Source: Polaribacter butkevichii
GTDB lineage: Bacteria > Bacteroidota > Bacteroidia > Flavobacteriales > Flavobacteriaceae
Reading direction: 5' to 3'
DNA: 64,000 bases
Assembly: GCF_038024105.1 (NCBI RefSeq)
Contig: NZ_CP150661.1
Location: forward strand, 1,321,001 to 1,385,000
Position numbers and translations under genes: made by a program. Position 1 is the stretch's first letter. The number at the start of each line of letters is the position of its first letter. Of the stretch, positions 24,370 through 33,666 are shown in pieces. Below the pieces are notes generated by a model. The model saw nothing but the letters and a program-made list of their open reading frames with translations, was not told the DNA's origin and did not search any database.

Positions 24370-25176
24370 CTATTCGAACTTATCCATAACAGCATCACTT
24401 ACGCCCATGTTAGAAAATCCTCCATCGTGAAACAGATTTTGCAACGTAACTTTCTTGGTTAAATCTGAAAACAAAGAAATGGTATAATCTGCACAATCGG
24501 CCGCAGAAGCATTGCCTAACGGACTCATTTTTTCTGAAAAATTGATAAATCCGTCGAAACCTTTTACGCCGTTTCCGGCTGTTGTTGGTGTTGGAGATTG
24601 AGAAATGGTGTTGACACGCACTTTAAAATCTCTACCAAAATAATACCCAAAACTACGTGCAATAGACTCTAAATAGGCTTTATTATCTGCCATGTCATTG
24701 TAATCTGGAAACACTCTTTGCGCCGCCATATAAGTTAAAGCAACGATAGAACCCCAATCTTTCATGGCTTTTTTATGATACAAAACATTGAGTACTTTAT
24801 GAAAAGAAACGGCTGAAACATTCCAACCTTTTGTGGTGTAATCGTAATTTGGATCTGTATACGGTTTGTTTTTTCTAACATTTACAGACATACCGATGGA
24901 ATGCAAAACGAAATCTATTTTACCACCAAGAATCTCCATAGATTTTTCTACCAAATTCTCTAAATCTTCTACAGAAGTTGCATCTGCAGGAATAATTTGA
25001 GAGCCTGTTTTCTTTGCCAAAACATCTAATTGGCCCATTCTTATAGAAGCCGGCGCATTGGTTAATACAAACTCCGCTCCTTCTTCATGTGCTCTTTGCG
25101 CCGTTTTCCAAGCGATAGAATTTTCATTTAAAGCGCCAAAAATGATTCCTTTTTTTCCTTTTAGTAAGTTGTACAT
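24370..25176 (-). CDS. fabI: Enoyl-[acyl-carrier-protein] reductase (NADH)
   Basis: FabI performs the last reduction of each fatty-acid elongation cycle and is the target of triclosan-type inhibitors. In 268 residues the SDR-like coenzyme site is IIFGALNENSIAW (11-23). The active-site pair is Tyr149 in LTYMAAQ and Tyr159 in YNDMADNK, with Lys166 at the FabI spacing of Tyr-x6-Lys. VNTISQSPTPTTAGNG is the substrate loop region. Length and motif spacing match E. coli FabI (262). It is the next gene after recN on the same strand (85 bases), with part of a dispersed repeat between. Confidence 0.97.
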   Translation of the reverse strand: MYNLLKGKKGIIFGALNENSIAWKTAQRAHEEGAEFVLTNAPASIRMGQLDVLAKKTGSQIIPADATSVEDLENLVEKSMEILGGKIDFVLHSIGMSVNVRKNKPYTDPNYDYTTKGWNVSAVSFHKVLNVLYHKKAMKDWGSIVALTYMAAQRVFPDYNDMADNKAYLESIARSFGYYFGRDFKVRVNTISQSPTPTTAGNGVKGFDGFINFSEKMSPLGNASAADCADYTISLFSDLTKKVTLQNLFHDGGFSNMGVSDAVMDKFE

Positions 25177-25197
25177 GTTGCTAAATATTTTTTATAA

Positions 25198-25234
25198 GAT
25201 TTCTCAATTGCTAGAAAGCTCATTTCGAAATGAC
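25198..25234. repeat. Dispersed GAAATGAGC / GATTGAGAAATCT repeat, minus orientation
   Basis: Complement of the repeat at 21923-21965, located between recN and fabI. Confidence 0.55.
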
Positions 25235-25261
25235 CATCTCACTTTATAAGTTTTATATAAA

Positions 25262-26914
25262 CTAATTCAATAATTCTTTTGCGTGGGTTAATGCAGAGTC
25301 GGAAATATCTTTACCACTTAACATTTCTGCAATTTCTACAATACGTTCTTCTGTAGTTAATTGCTTTAAGTTGGTAGTGGTAACTCCGTTAATTTCTTTT
25401 TTATACACTTTGTAGTGATTTGCTCCTTTTGCGGCAATTTGTGGTAAGTGAGTAATGGCAATTACCTGCATATTATTACTCATTTGCTGCATAATGGCAG
25501 CTATTTTGTTAGAAACCTCTCCTGAAACTCCGGTATCAATTTCATCAAAAATAATGGTTGGTAATTGTGTGTTTTCTGACAATACTTTTTTAACAGATAA
25601 CATAATTCTAGACAATTCTCCACCAGAAGCCACTTTCTTTAATTCACCAAAATGTCCGCCTTTATTTGCAGAAAAAAGGAATTCTAATTCGTCTTTACCG
25701 TTTGAAAAATAATTTTTAGTTGCTTTTATCTTTATTGAAAAACGAGCGTTTTCCATTCCTAAATCGGTTAACAAAACTTGCAATTCTTTTGTTAATTTAG
25801 GTATTGCACTTGTTCTTGCTTTAGAAATTAAACCTGCAACCTTATCTAATTTTTCAGAAACATCATCTATTTCTTTTTGTTTTAAATTGATCACTTCATC
25901 TGCAGATTCTACATCACCTACTTCTTCAGAAATTTTTTCGAAAACTTGTAGTAATTCTTCATTTGAACTAACAGCATGTTTTTTCTGTAAATTATATAAC
26001 AATTGTAATCTGTCATTAATTTCTTCTGCTTCATTAGGATTGAAATCTACATTTTCATTGGCATCTTCTAATTCAGAAACAATATCATCAATTTCTATTT
26101 TTACAGAAGTAATTCTTTCTGATAAGGTTTGATATTCTTTAGAAAACGTAGAAATTTTAGTCAGTCTATTGTCTAAGGTATTTAGTAAATTCTGAATTCC
26201 GATTTCTTCGTTTATCGTAAGCTCTAATGCTTCCGATAAATTATCTTTGATGTCTTCTATATTGTTTAATTTCTCTAGCTTTTCTTCTAAAATCTCTTGC
26301 TCATCAACTTTAATTTTAGCTTCTTCTAATTCCTTAAAAAGATGTAAATTATAGTCGTATTTCTGATTTGCAATGGACTGTTTTTCCTCTAATTTGCTAA
26401 GTTGTTTTTTTAATTTGTTAAGTTGTAAAAAACCTCTTTGGTAAGAAGCAATTCTTGCTTGATTTTTTGCCAATGCATCTAAAATAGTAAACTGAAAACT
26501 GTTGTCTGACAGTTGCATTGTTTGATGCTGAGAATGTACATCTATCAATTTAGATCTTAGTTGATTTAAAACAGACAGCGTAACAGGCGTATCATTTACA
26601 AAAGCTCTTGATTTACCAGATGGTAAAATTTCTCTTCTAATAATGGTTTCAGACTCGTAATCTAAATCTACTTCTTTAAAAAAATCTTCTAAATGATAAC
26701 TAGAAAGCGCAACTTTTGCTTCTACAATACATTTGGTAGACGTATCTTTTAACGAAGATAAATCTGCTCTGTTACCAAGCACCAAACCTAAGGCTCCTAA
26801 AAGTATAGATTTACCTGCCCCAGTTTCACCTGTAATAATAGATAAACCAGAAGAAAAATCAATAGATAACTGATTGATTAATGCGTAGTTATTAATGGAA
26901 AGTTGTGTTAACAA
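25262..26914 (-). CDS. recN: DNA repair protein RecN
   Basis: RecN is an SMC-like ATPase recruited early to double-strand breaks. The 550 residues have the Walker A motif GETGAGKS (29-36), long central coiled coils (about 160-370), then the ABC signature ASGGELSRIMLS and Walker B IIFDEIDTGVSG. The translation begins at a TTG (26914), giving MLTQLSINNYALINQLSIDF, the canonical RecN N-terminus; there is no ATG in frame close upstream. It is the last gene of the conserved series bamD-rpoZ-coaBC-DUF4835-recN. Confidence 0.97.
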   Translation of the reverse strand: MLTQLSINNYALINQLSIDFSSGLSIITGETGAGKSILLGALGLVLGNRADLSSLKDTSTKCIVEAKVALSSYHLEDFFKEVDLDYESETIIRREILPSGKSRAFVNDTPVTLSVLNQLRSKLIDVHSQHQTMQLSDNSFQFTILDALAKNQARIASYQRGFLQLNKLKKQLSKLEEKQSIANQKYDYNLHLFKELEEAKIKVDEQEILEEKLEKLNNIEDIKDNLSEALELTINEEIGIQNLLNTLDNRLTKISTFSKEYQTLSERITSVKIEIDDIVSELEDANENVDFNPNEAEEINDRLQLLYNLQKKHAVSSNEELLQVFEKISEEVGDVESADEVINLKQKEIDDVSEKLDKVAGLISKARTSAIPKLTKELQVLLTDLGMENARFSIKIKATKNYFSNGKDELEFLFSANKGGHFGELKKVASGGELSRIMLSVKKVLSENTQLPTIIFDEIDTGVSGEVSNKIAAIMQQMSNNMQVIAITHLPQIAAKGANHYKVYKKEINGVTTTNLKQLTTEERIVEIAEMLSGKDISDSALTHAKELLN

Positions 26915-26986
26915 ATTTTCTGAATTTTAGAAGATAAAATTAAGGAAAATTGTATCAAGATTAAACAATAATTATAAGGAATGTTT

Positions 26987-27877
26987 TTACTTAATATTTT
27001 TCCACTTAGCGTTGTTGTTCGGAGATAATTTTCTAACTACTTCGGTTAATCGATCTTGATTTCTTGTTACAGCGTCATCAGAATACATGTTTACAATTTC
27101 ATCTGCTTTTGCATCAAAAAATACACGTATTAAATAGTTACCAACCGTTTTGTTATAAATACTTTCTAAGGAGATTACAGCTTCTTCCATATTTTGTTTA
27201 GCAATACCATTATTTAAAGAAAACTCATCTAACCCTCTTCTATGGTAATTATAAACTGCAGTTCTGTACGCAGTAAGTTTTGGTGATAAAAAACTATCAA
27301 TCAATAAAAATCGATTTTGTTTTCCTACCACATTTTGCCAAGGACTTAAACCACTTTGTTGTGCTTGCAACATTACATTTTCTGCTTCTTTAAAATAAGG
27401 TTCTCCACCATTTCTTTTAAAAGTATCTGCATCTGCCCCTAAAATAATATTTGCATAAAAAACAATGGTAGAAATTAAATTACTATCGTACGAATTTTGA
27501 TTATAAATTAATGGATCAAATTCATTGTACGTAAAGTTAAATTGGTTGTCTTTTAAATTTAATATTGGCGATGCATACGTAGAGCCAAAAACAGGTCTTG
27601 TAGATTGTACCTGTAAGGTTCCTTTAAAGTTATTAGCATCTCTAGAACTAATAATAATTGTAAATGCACAATCTATTCTTTCTTCTGGTTTTACCTCGTT
27701 ATTTGTCCATTTAGTTTGATTTATAAACTCAGACAACGATTTTTCTAGTGTTTTAAAAACCTGGGTATTTGAACCTTGTACTTGATTATAATTTACAGTA
27801 ACCAAGCAATTCAATTCTTGAGCCTTTAGCACAGAAACTGAAAATATTAACAGAAAAAAGAATATAAGTTTACGCAT
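26987..27877 (-). CDS. DUF4835 family secreted protein
   Basis: A 296-residue protein with a clear signal peptide (MRKLIFFFLLIFSVSVLKAQ). The mature part shows the DUF4835 pattern: ELNCLVTVNYNQVQGSNTQVF at its start, FKTLEKSLSEFINQTKW, and NNVVG-type sequence replaced here by SPWQNVVGKQNRFLL. The family is Bacteroidetes-specific with no known activity. Its constant place between coaBC and recN, after bamD and rpoZ, has led to suggestions of an envelope role, which remain untested. The coaBC gene ends 83 bases upstream, with a hairpin repeat in between. Confidence 0.88.
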   Translation of the reverse strand: MRKLIFFFLLIFSVSVLKAQELNCLVTVNYNQVQGSNTQVFKTLEKSLSEFINQTKWTNNEVKPEERIDCAFTIIISSRDANNFKGTLQVQSTRPVFGSTYASPILNLKDNQFNFTYNEFDPLIYNQNSYDSNLISTIVFYANIILGADADTFKRNGGEPYFKEAENVMLQAQQSGLSPWQNVVGKQNRFLLIDSFLSPKLTAYRTAVYNYHRRGLDEFSLNNGIAKQNMEEAVISLESIYNKTVGNYLIRVFFDAKADEIVNMYSDDAVTRNQDRLTEVVRKLSPNNNAKWKNIK

Positions 27878-27897
27878 CTATTTAATTTTTTACTGTC

Positions 27898-27956
27898 CGG
27901 TCGAGCGCAGTCGAGACCTTCTTTTAAACCTCTCGACTGCGCTCGAGGAGACCAAA
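27898..27956. repeat. Hairpin of two inverted CTCGACTGCGCTCGA repeats
   Basis: GGTCGAGCGCAGTCGAGA and TCTCGACTGCGCTCGAG face each other across a 14-base spacer. The same word lies within menD (6124-6147). In this position it could weaken readthrough from coaBC to DUF4835. Confidence 0.85.
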
Positions 27957-27960
27957 AATA

Positions 27961-29172
27961 TTAAGATATTTTACGTATAATTTCGTTGATAATATCTTTA
28001 GCTACTTCTACTTTCGATTTTAATTCGAACGTTTTTTCATTCAAATCTTTATCAATAATAGTAATTTTATTTGTGTCTGTTGCAAAACCAGCACCTTTAT
28101 CTTGTAAAGAATTTAAAACAATGGCATCTAAATTTTTACGTTTCAGCTTTTCTTTTGCATTTGCCAACTCATTATTGGTTTCTAAAGCAAAACCAACTAA
28201 AAATTGATTCTTTTTAATTTCACCTAATGAAGCTAAAATGTCTTTTGTAGGTGCCAACTCAATTTCTAACGCAGAAGTTGTCTTTTTTATTTTCTGAGTG
28301 GCAATATTTTTTGGTTTATAATCTGCTACAGCCGCAGAAAGTATGGCAATATCCACTTCCTTAAAATAGGTATGTGCCGCTTTGTACATATCCTCTGCAG
28401 AAACAACATCTATGCGATGTACTAAAGAATGTTGTATTTGCTGATGACTTGGACCTGAAATTAAATAAACCTCCGCCCCTAAATTAGCCGCTGCTTTTGC
28501 AATTGCAAATCCCATTTTACCAGAAGAATGATTCCCAATAAAACGAACAGGATCTATGGCTTCATACGTTGGACCAGCAGTAAGTAATAGTTTTTTACCT
28601 TTTAAAGGCAATTTAGATAAAACATCATTTTCTATAAATGATACAATATCTTCTGGCTCTGCCATTCTACCTTCTCCAACCAATCCACTTGCTAACTCAC
28701 CAGATGTTGCAGGAATCATTGTATTACCAAAACTTTGTAATTTTTGTAAACTCTCTTTGGTAGCCGGATGAATATACATATCTAAATCCATTGCGGGTGC
28801 AAAGTATACCGGACATTTAGAAGACAAATAAACTGCCAACAATAAATTATCGCACGTACCATTTGCCATTTTAGACATGGTATTTGCAGTTGCTGGTGCA
28901 ATGACCATATAATCTGCCCAAAGACCTAAATCTACATGATTATTCCACAACTCGTTTTCTTCATCTTCTTTATTGTAAAAAGTAGAATAAACAGGGTTTT
29001 TAGAAAGTGTAGAAAGTGTAAGAGGTGTTATAAAATCTTTAGACGCAGGAGTCATAACTACTTTGACCTCTGCGCCTAATTTTATAAATAAACGAACTAA
29101 ACCAGCCGTTTTGTATGCAGCAATTCCAGCAGTAATTCCTAATAGAACTTTTTTACCACTTAAAACGGACAT
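27961..29172 (-). CDS. coaBC: Bifunctional phosphopantothenoylcysteine decarboxylase / phosphopantothenate-cysteine ligase
   Basis: CoaBC catalyses two steps of coenzyme A synthesis. The 403 residues split into the FMN-dependent decarboxylase CoaC (about 1-185: GITAGIAAYKTAGL, the His of NHVDLGLWADYMVIAPATANT, APAMDLDMY, and the MANGTCDNLL segment) and the ligase CoaB (about 190-400: LLLTAGPTYEAIDPVRFIGN, SSGKMGFAIA, ILSAAVADYKPK). The order and length match E. coli CoaBC (406). Its first codon overlaps the rpoZ stop by one base, so the two are translationally coupled, as is usual in bacteria. Confidence 0.97.
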   Translation of the reverse strand: MSVLSGKKVLLGITAGIAAYKTAGLVRLFIKLGAEVKVVMTPASKDFITPLTLSTLSKNPVYSTFYNKEDEENELWNNHVDLGLWADYMVIAPATANTMSKMANGTCDNLLLAVYLSSKCPVYFAPAMDLDMYIHPATKESLQKLQSFGNTMIPATSGELASGLVGEGRMAEPEDIVSFIENDVLSKLPLKGKKLLLTAGPTYEAIDPVRFIGNHSSGKMGFAIAKAAANLGAEVYLISGPSHQQIQHSLVHRIDVVSAEDMYKAAHTYFKEVDIAILSAAVADYKPKNIATQKIKKTTSALEIELAPTKDILASLGEIKKNQFLVGFALETNNELANAKEKLKRKNLDAIVLNSLQDKGAGFATDTNKITIIDKDLNEKTFELKSKVEVAKDIINEIIRKIS

Positions 29173-29492
29173 TATTCTGCTTCTGGAGTTCTAAAATATA
29201 CTTTTCCTTTTAACCACTCTTCAACAGCCATTGCGGTTGGTTTTGGTAATCTTTCGTAAAATTTAGAAACTTCTATTTGTTCTTTATTTTCAAAAACCTC
29301 TTCTAAACTATCGTTATAAGTAGCAAACTCTTCTAATTTATCAACCAATTCTTTCTTTAAATCGCCGTTAATTTGATTTGCTCTTTTAGCAATAATAGAA
29401 ATAGCCTCATAAATATTTTGCGTAGGAGCTTCTATTTCAACCTTATTGTAAGTAATTGTACTTAAAGGTGCCTTTGTATCTTTATAATCCAT
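29172..29492 (-). CDS. rpoZ: DNA-directed RNA polymerase omega subunit
   Basis: A 106-residue Bacteroidetes-type omega subunit. NIYEAISIIAKRANQIN at 26-42 corresponds to the conserved helix of RpoZ, and the C-terminal half (EEFATYNDSLEEVFENKEQIEVSKFYERLPKP) is the lineage-specific extension. Omega helps assemble RNA polymerase and, in proteobacteria, contributes to ppGpp binding; the latter is not established here. It lies nine bases after bamD and overlaps coaBC by one base, a conserved arrangement. Confidence 0.93.
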   Translation of the reverse strand: MDYKDTKAPLSTITYNKVEIEAPTQNIYEAISIIAKRANQINGDLKKELVDKLEEFATYNDSLEEVFENKEQIEVSKFYERLPKPTAMAVEEWLKGKVYFRTPEAE

Positions 29493-29501
29493 AATTCGTT
29501 A

Positions 29502-30368
29502 TTATTTCTTTTTTGATTTTTGAATATTAACTTTAACTTGTTTTGCAATTATAGCGTCTATTCTTTCTTGTTCTTGATGTAAGGTTGCCAACATTTTATC
29601 TGAATCTTCCATGTATTGAGATTCTGGATAATTTCTTTTTAGCTTTTCATAAGCTTCTATAGCATCTTTTATACGTTCTGGCTTTCTTCTGTCATAACTT
29701 TTTAACACAAAATCATGAGCTGCTTTTAACCTATAGTACAATGCTTCTTCTTTAAATTCAGAACCTAAATAGTCTGACAATAAATTATCGAATGCTTGTA
29801 TGGCTGCTTTGTAATTTCTTAAATCGTACTCTGCAGTTCTATAATATGTTTTAGCAATTTCGAAATATTTTTTCTGAAGCTTATATCTTAGTTCTTTATA
29901 ATGTTGATTTGCTTCGTCTATCTTGTCTGAATCTGGATAGGTATTAATAAAACTCTGAAAAGCCTCTAATGCCTTATTAGTGTCTGTTGGGTCTAAACTA
30001 AATTTAGGTGACGCCAACTTATAACTATAAGCAGATAAAAAAGAAGCTTCTTCTTTTTTAGAACTTTTAGGGTAATTTTTTGCAAATCGATCAAAATAAT
30101 AACCAGAAATACTATAGTTTTTCTCGTTAAAATTAGATTGCGCTACCATAAACTGGATACGCTCCATTTGTGGTTTTCCTCTATATGTTGGTGTAATTTT
30201 CTCAAACAAACGTAAAGCTTTACCGTACTTTTTACCTTCGTACATTTTTACAGCCATTTTATATTGCTCTTCAGATGTACCTTTGTTTAATACTTTTTGA
30301 TATTCTCCACAAGAAATTAATACAAGTGAGAACATCAATAAACACGCTAAATTTTTAATTTTTTGCAT
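29502..30368 (-). CDS. bamD: Outer membrane assembly lipoprotein BamD
   Basis: BamD is the essential TPR lipoprotein of the BAM complex that inserts beta-barrels. The 288 residues begin with a lipoprotein signal ending in LISCGEYQKVL (lipid attachment at the Cys near residue 20). TPR-like pairs follow: YKMAVKMYEGKKYGKALRLF, YSISGYYFDRFAKNYPKS, NKALEAFQSFINTYPDSD, YKAAIQAFDNLLSDYLGS. A basic C-terminal end (AKQVKVNIQKSKKK) is common in Bacteroidetes. A TAATTTTG box at 30373-30380 lies only four bases before the ATG, hinting at a very short leader. It opens bamD-rpoZ-coaBC. Confidence 0.95.
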   Translation of the reverse strand: MQKIKNLACLLMFSLVLISCGEYQKVLNKGTSEEQYKMAVKMYEGKKYGKALRLFEKITPTYRGKPQMERIQFMVAQSNFNEKNYSISGYYFDRFAKNYPKSSKKEEASFLSAYSYKLASPKFSLDPTDTNKALEAFQSFINTYPDSDKIDEANQHYKELRYKLQKKYFEIAKTYYRTAEYDLRNYKAAIQAFDNLLSDYLGSEFKEEALYYRLKAAHDFVLKSYDRRKPERIKDAIEAYEKLKRNYPESQYMEDSDKMLATLHQEQERIDAIIAKQVKVNIQKSKKK

Positions 30369-30495
30369 CGTGCAAAATTAGTGATTAAATATGGATTAAT
30401 AAAACGTTTTTTTTGACAGTAAATTATGTCATATAATAATGACACAAAAAACGTAAAAAAAGATTTTATATGCTGCTAAAAGTTTGTTAATGTTA

Positions 30496-31005
30496 TTACT
30501 CTGCAGGAGTTGCTGCTGTAATTAATTGTTTAATATCATTATCAAACAAATAGAAACCACCTTTATCATCTCCAATTAATTTAATTTTATCTAAGATATT
30601 TCTTGCCAATGCTTCTTCTTCAATCTGCTCAGACACATACCATTGTAGAAAATTATGGGTTGCATAATCTTTTTCTTTCAAGCAAATATCAATCAAATCA
30701 TTAATACAAGCAGAAACATGAACCTCATGATTAAATAATTCTTGAAACATTTCTTTAAAAGCACCAAATTCTACTGGTGGTGCATCTAATGCTGATACTT
30801 TTGCGTGTCCACCACGTTCATTTACAAATTTCACCAACTTTAACATGTGCATTCTTTCTTCGTCTGAATGTGCATACATAAACTGCGCTACCCCTTCAAA
30901 TCCTAAAACCTCTGCCCAAGAAGCCATTGCCAAATATATTTGAGAAGACTGTGCTTCTACTCTTATTTGCTCGTTTAATGCTTTTTCAATAATTGGTGAT
31001 AACAT
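30496..31005 (-). CDS. ftnA: Ferritin (non-haem, FtnA type)
   Basis: A 169-residue four-helix-bundle iron store. The ferroxidase ligands are in the FtnA positions: Glu17 in EAQSSQIYLAMASW, Glu50 and His53 in DEERMH, then Glu and Gln residues in EVHVSACINDLI and FLQWYVSEQIEEE. LIGDDKGGFYLFDND is a typical tail. It lies 27 bases downstream of dapA on the same strand and may share its transcript, while bamD follows after 127 bases. Iron-dependent regulation is expected for the family; no Fur-like site is obvious in the short gap. Confidence 0.95.
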   Translation of the reverse strand: MLSPIIEKALNEQIRVEAQSSQIYLAMASWAEVLGFEGVAQFMYAHSDEERMHMLKLVKFVNERGGHAKVSALDAPPVEFGAFKEMFQELFNHEVHVSACINDLIDICLKEKDYATHNFLQWYVSEQIEEEALARNILDKIKLIGDDKGGFYLFDNDIKQLITAATPAE

Positions 31006-31032
31006 GTTTTTTATTTTAAGTTGTTTGTAAAT

Positions 31033-31908
31033 CTAGAAATTCTTTACAAATTTAGCAATTTTAGATTGAAGTTCTGTACTTGCTTTTACTAAAGGTAAAC
31101 GAACATCGTTTTTACAAATACCTAATTCTTGTAAAACAGTTTTTATTCCTGCTGGATTATTTTCTGCAAAAATATAATCTACAACATCCATCATTTTATA
31201 ATGAATTGCATACCCGTCTTTATTATTACCCTTTAAACCATGATTTATCATGGTAGAAAATGCTTTAGGAAAAGCTTGTCCTATTACAGAAATTACTCCA
31301 GAACCACCTGCTAAGGCAACTCCTAAAGCTAAATCATCATCACCAGAAATTACTAAAAAGTCTGCTGGCTTGTCTCTTAATAAGGTATAATATTGTTGTT
31401 GGTTATTTCCTGCTTCTTTAACCCCAACTACGTTTTTAAAATCATTTGCCAAACGTAAAGTGGTTGCTGGTTCCATGTTTTTTGCAGTTCTACCAGGCAC
31501 ATTGTATAAAATAATTGGTAAATCTGTAGCTTGTGCAATGGCTTTAAAATGCTGATAAAAACCTTCTTGTGTTGGTTTGCTATAATATGGTGCAACAGAA
31601 AGAATACCATCAATTCCGGTAAAGTCTCTTGTTTGTAATTCTTCTATTACTAAAGCCGTATTGTTACCGCCTACACCTAAAACTAAAGGTAAACGTTTAT
31701 TATTTGTTTTAATAATAACGTTAATGATCTCTTGTTTTTCTTCTTTGGTAATTGTAGCACTTTCTGCAGTAGTACCATTGATTACTAAATAATCTGTTCC
31801 GTTTTCGATGTTAAAATTCACCAATTTTACAAGTGCATCAAAATCTACACTTAAGTCTTCTTTAAAAGGTGTTATCAACGCAACTCCAGTTCCAATAAAT
31901 TTTTGCAT
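31033..31908 (-). CDS. dapA: 4-hydroxy-tetrahydrodipicolinate synthase
   Basis: DapA condenses pyruvate with aspartate semialdehyde, the entry to lysine and diaminopimelate. With the ATG at 31908 the protein is 291 residues and opens [15 protein letters not shown], the canonical start; an in-frame ATG at 31992 would add 28 residues unlike the family and is rejected. The catalytic residues are Tyr135 in YNVPGRT, Lys164 in GVKEAG (Schiff base) and Thr46/Thr47 in NGTTAES. Length equals that of E. coli DapA (292). dapD lies 12 kb away in the window. It is followed closely by ferritin. Confidence 0.97.
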   Translation of the reverse strand: MQKFIGTGVALITPFKEDLSVDFDALVKLVNFNIENGTDYLVINGTTAESATITKEEKQEIINVIIKTNNKRLPLVLGVGGNNTALVIEELQTRDFTGIDGILSVAPYYSKPTQEGFYQHFKAIAQATDLPIILYNVPGRTAKNMEPATTLRLANDFKNVVGVKEAGNNQQQYYTLLRDKPADFLVISGDDDLALGVALAGGSGVISVIGQAFPKAFSTMINHGLKGNNKDGYAIHYKMMDVVDYIFAENNPAGIKTVLQELGICKNDVRLPLVKASTELQSKIAKFVKNF

Positions 31909-32007
31909 TATTATGTATTTTATAAGGGGTAAAATTACAATATTAAGCTGAATTCCATCACTAAAAAAACAATTCTTACCAAGAATAAACAACTTTATTG
32001 TTAAAGT

Positions 32008-32529
32008 TTAATTTTTTAGCTTTTTTAAAATTATAAGATACTTTTTTAGCTCTGCAGCAAATAGATCTAAGTGTTCTGTGTTTTCTACAATTTCTAATTC
32101 GTACAATTTAGAATTTACATCAGAAAAACCTGCTTTAAAAGTAGCCTTAGATTCTAAAACGGCATTTTGTAAATACAAATTAGGTTCTTTAAAATAACCA
32201 ATTAACAAATCGAACGGTTCTTCTAAAAAACTTTTAAAATTAGGTTGTATAAAATGACCTTTCCAATTGATATCTTTTTCAGAAAAATGTTTAAAAGAAA
32301 CGGAATCTGATTTATTATATTTCTTAAAATTATAAATTTTGATATTTCTTACGCCAAGTACCTTTTCTATTTTAGATTGTACATCTAACTTTAAAGAAAT
32401 AGCATCGGTTGTTAAAATACCTACAGTTTTAATTTCTTTTTGAGAAACCGTTCTATTTTTTGCTAATTGTAAGACTTTTTTATCAAACTTTTTTCTTAAC
32501 CTAGTTTCTTTTATTTTAGAAAAACTCAT
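32008..32529 (-). CDS. DUF6913 family protein
   Basis: A 173-residue cytosolic protein of a Flavobacteriia-restricted family (DUF6913), function unknown. The N-terminus is highly basic (MSFSKIKETRLRKKFDKKVLQL). KTVGILTTDAISLKLDVQSK suggests a Rossmann-like first strand, and EEPFDLLIGYFKEPNLYLQNAV is a well-conserved part. No membrane segment or signal peptide. It is regularly found next to dapA in this class, and here sits 99 bases upstream of it in the same direction, with the phytase-like lipoprotein gene 34 bases further upstream. Confidence 0.8.
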   Translation of the reverse strand: MSFSKIKETRLRKKFDKKVLQLAKNRTVSQKEIKTVGILTTDAISLKLDVQSKIEKVLGVRNIKIYNFKKYNKSDSVSFKHFSEKDINWKGHFIQPNFKSFLEEPFDLLIGYFKEPNLYLQNAVLESKATFKAGFSDVNSKLYELEIVENTEHLDLFAAELKKYLIILKKLKN

Positions 32530-32563
32530 TACTTACCTGCTCTTAAATTAGTACTTGTAGAAA

Positions 32564-33646
32564 TTATTGATTGTTAATTTCTAATAAAATAAATTGATTT
32601 AATTGTTTTCCATACAATTGAAAATTATCATCAGAAACTAAAATTAAAGATTGATTTCCGTTTGCTAATTTCGGACCAAAAGTAAGTCCTTCTATGTTAT
32701 CTATAATTCCGTCTGTTAATTGATCTTTTACATCTTCAAAATTTAATAATAATCGCTTTTTAAGCGGAATAAATGTTGTTTCTTTTAACGCATCTATATT
32801 TAACACATTGGTAGTTTGCTCATCTAAAACTGCATCAAAAATCCTTACAATATTTCCATGTGCTCCATACCCACTTTGGTAGGTTCTTTCTATGATAAAA
32901 AAATGATTTTCTTTATATTCTAAAAGAGACGTAACGCCATTTAAATTAATGTTTCCTTTTGATGGTTTTGTAATATGTTCTAATTGATACGCAAACTGTT
33001 TGGTTGCTTTTTTTGATTTTTTATCAAAATAAGTAATTCTTACAGGAGATGATGTTTTTGTAAAAGTAGGCTCTTCTCCGTCTGTTTTTAATGGCGCTTC
33101 CATAGCCACCCAAAACCCTTTACCATCTAAACTTTTAGAAGATCCTTCAAAAACAGCATTGTGTTTTATCACTTTATTATTGCTTAAACTTTTAGGTAAC
33201 TCATAAGCTTCTAAAAAATTACCGTTTAAATCGGTTGTAAAAATAGTTGGGCTTTTATCATTATGAATAGACCCCTCACCTACAAAATTAACTTCTTGTT
33301 TTTCCTCATCTACAAAAATAGATTCTAGATCTAAGGCATTATCCTTATAATAAGAAGTTACAGTATCATTTAAAAAAACTACATTTTTAAAATCTACAGC
33401 TTGTATCTTATTTTTTTGAATGCCAATTTCAGCTTTTACAAAACGAGGATTGTGCGCGTCATCGACCACAAAATAATAACCTCCGTTTGCAGCATCTAAA
33501 CCAGATAAACCACCAATAATTGAATGCTGAAAAGCTATTGAATCTGCTAAAACAAATTCATCTAAAAATGTTAAACTTGTTTTTTGATCCTTTTTACAAG
33601 ATACAAAAACACTAAATGCGAAAAGTATTAAAAATAGATTTTTCAT
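32564..33646 (-). CDS. Lipoprotein with esterase-like-activity-of-phytase domain
   Basis: A 360-residue lipoprotein: MKNLFLILFAFSVFVSCKKD has a lipobox with Cys at residue 17. The mature part looks like a beta-propeller of the phytase-like esterase family: IGGLSGLDAANGGYYFVVDD, LDLESIFVD, FVGEGSIHND, GKGFWVAMEAPL, GVTSLLEYKENHFFIIERTYQ and DNIEGLTFGPKLANGNQSLILVSDD. Enzymes of this type cleave phosphate esters, but the group is poorly studied and the activity is inferred. It is in a run with the YhhN lysoplasmalogenase (20 bases upstream) and the ABC/M1 fusion gene. Confidence 0.8.
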   Translation of the reverse strand: MKNLFLILFAFSVFVSCKKDQKTSLTFLDEFVLADSIAFQHSIIGGLSGLDAANGGYYFVVDDAHNPRFVKAEIGIQKNKIQAVDFKNVVFLNDTVTSYYKDNALDLESIFVDEEKQEVNFVGEGSIHNDKSPTIFTTDLNGNFLEAYELPKSLSNNKVIKHNAVFEGSSKSLDGKGFWVAMEAPLKTDGEEPTFTKTSSPVRITYFDKKSKKATKQFAYQLEHITKPSKGNINLNGVTSLLEYKENHFFIIERTYQSGYGAHGNIVRIFDAVLDEQTTNVLNIDALKETTFIPLKKRLLLNFEDVKDQLTDGIIDNIEGLTFGPKLANGNQSLILVSDDNFQLYGKQLNQFILLEINNQ

Positions 33647-33666
33647 TAAAATTATTATTTTTTTAT

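Noticed and set aside
31909..31992. N-terminal extension of dapA
   Set aside because: The extra 28 residues do not match the family; [15 protein letters not shown] at 31908 is the canonical start.
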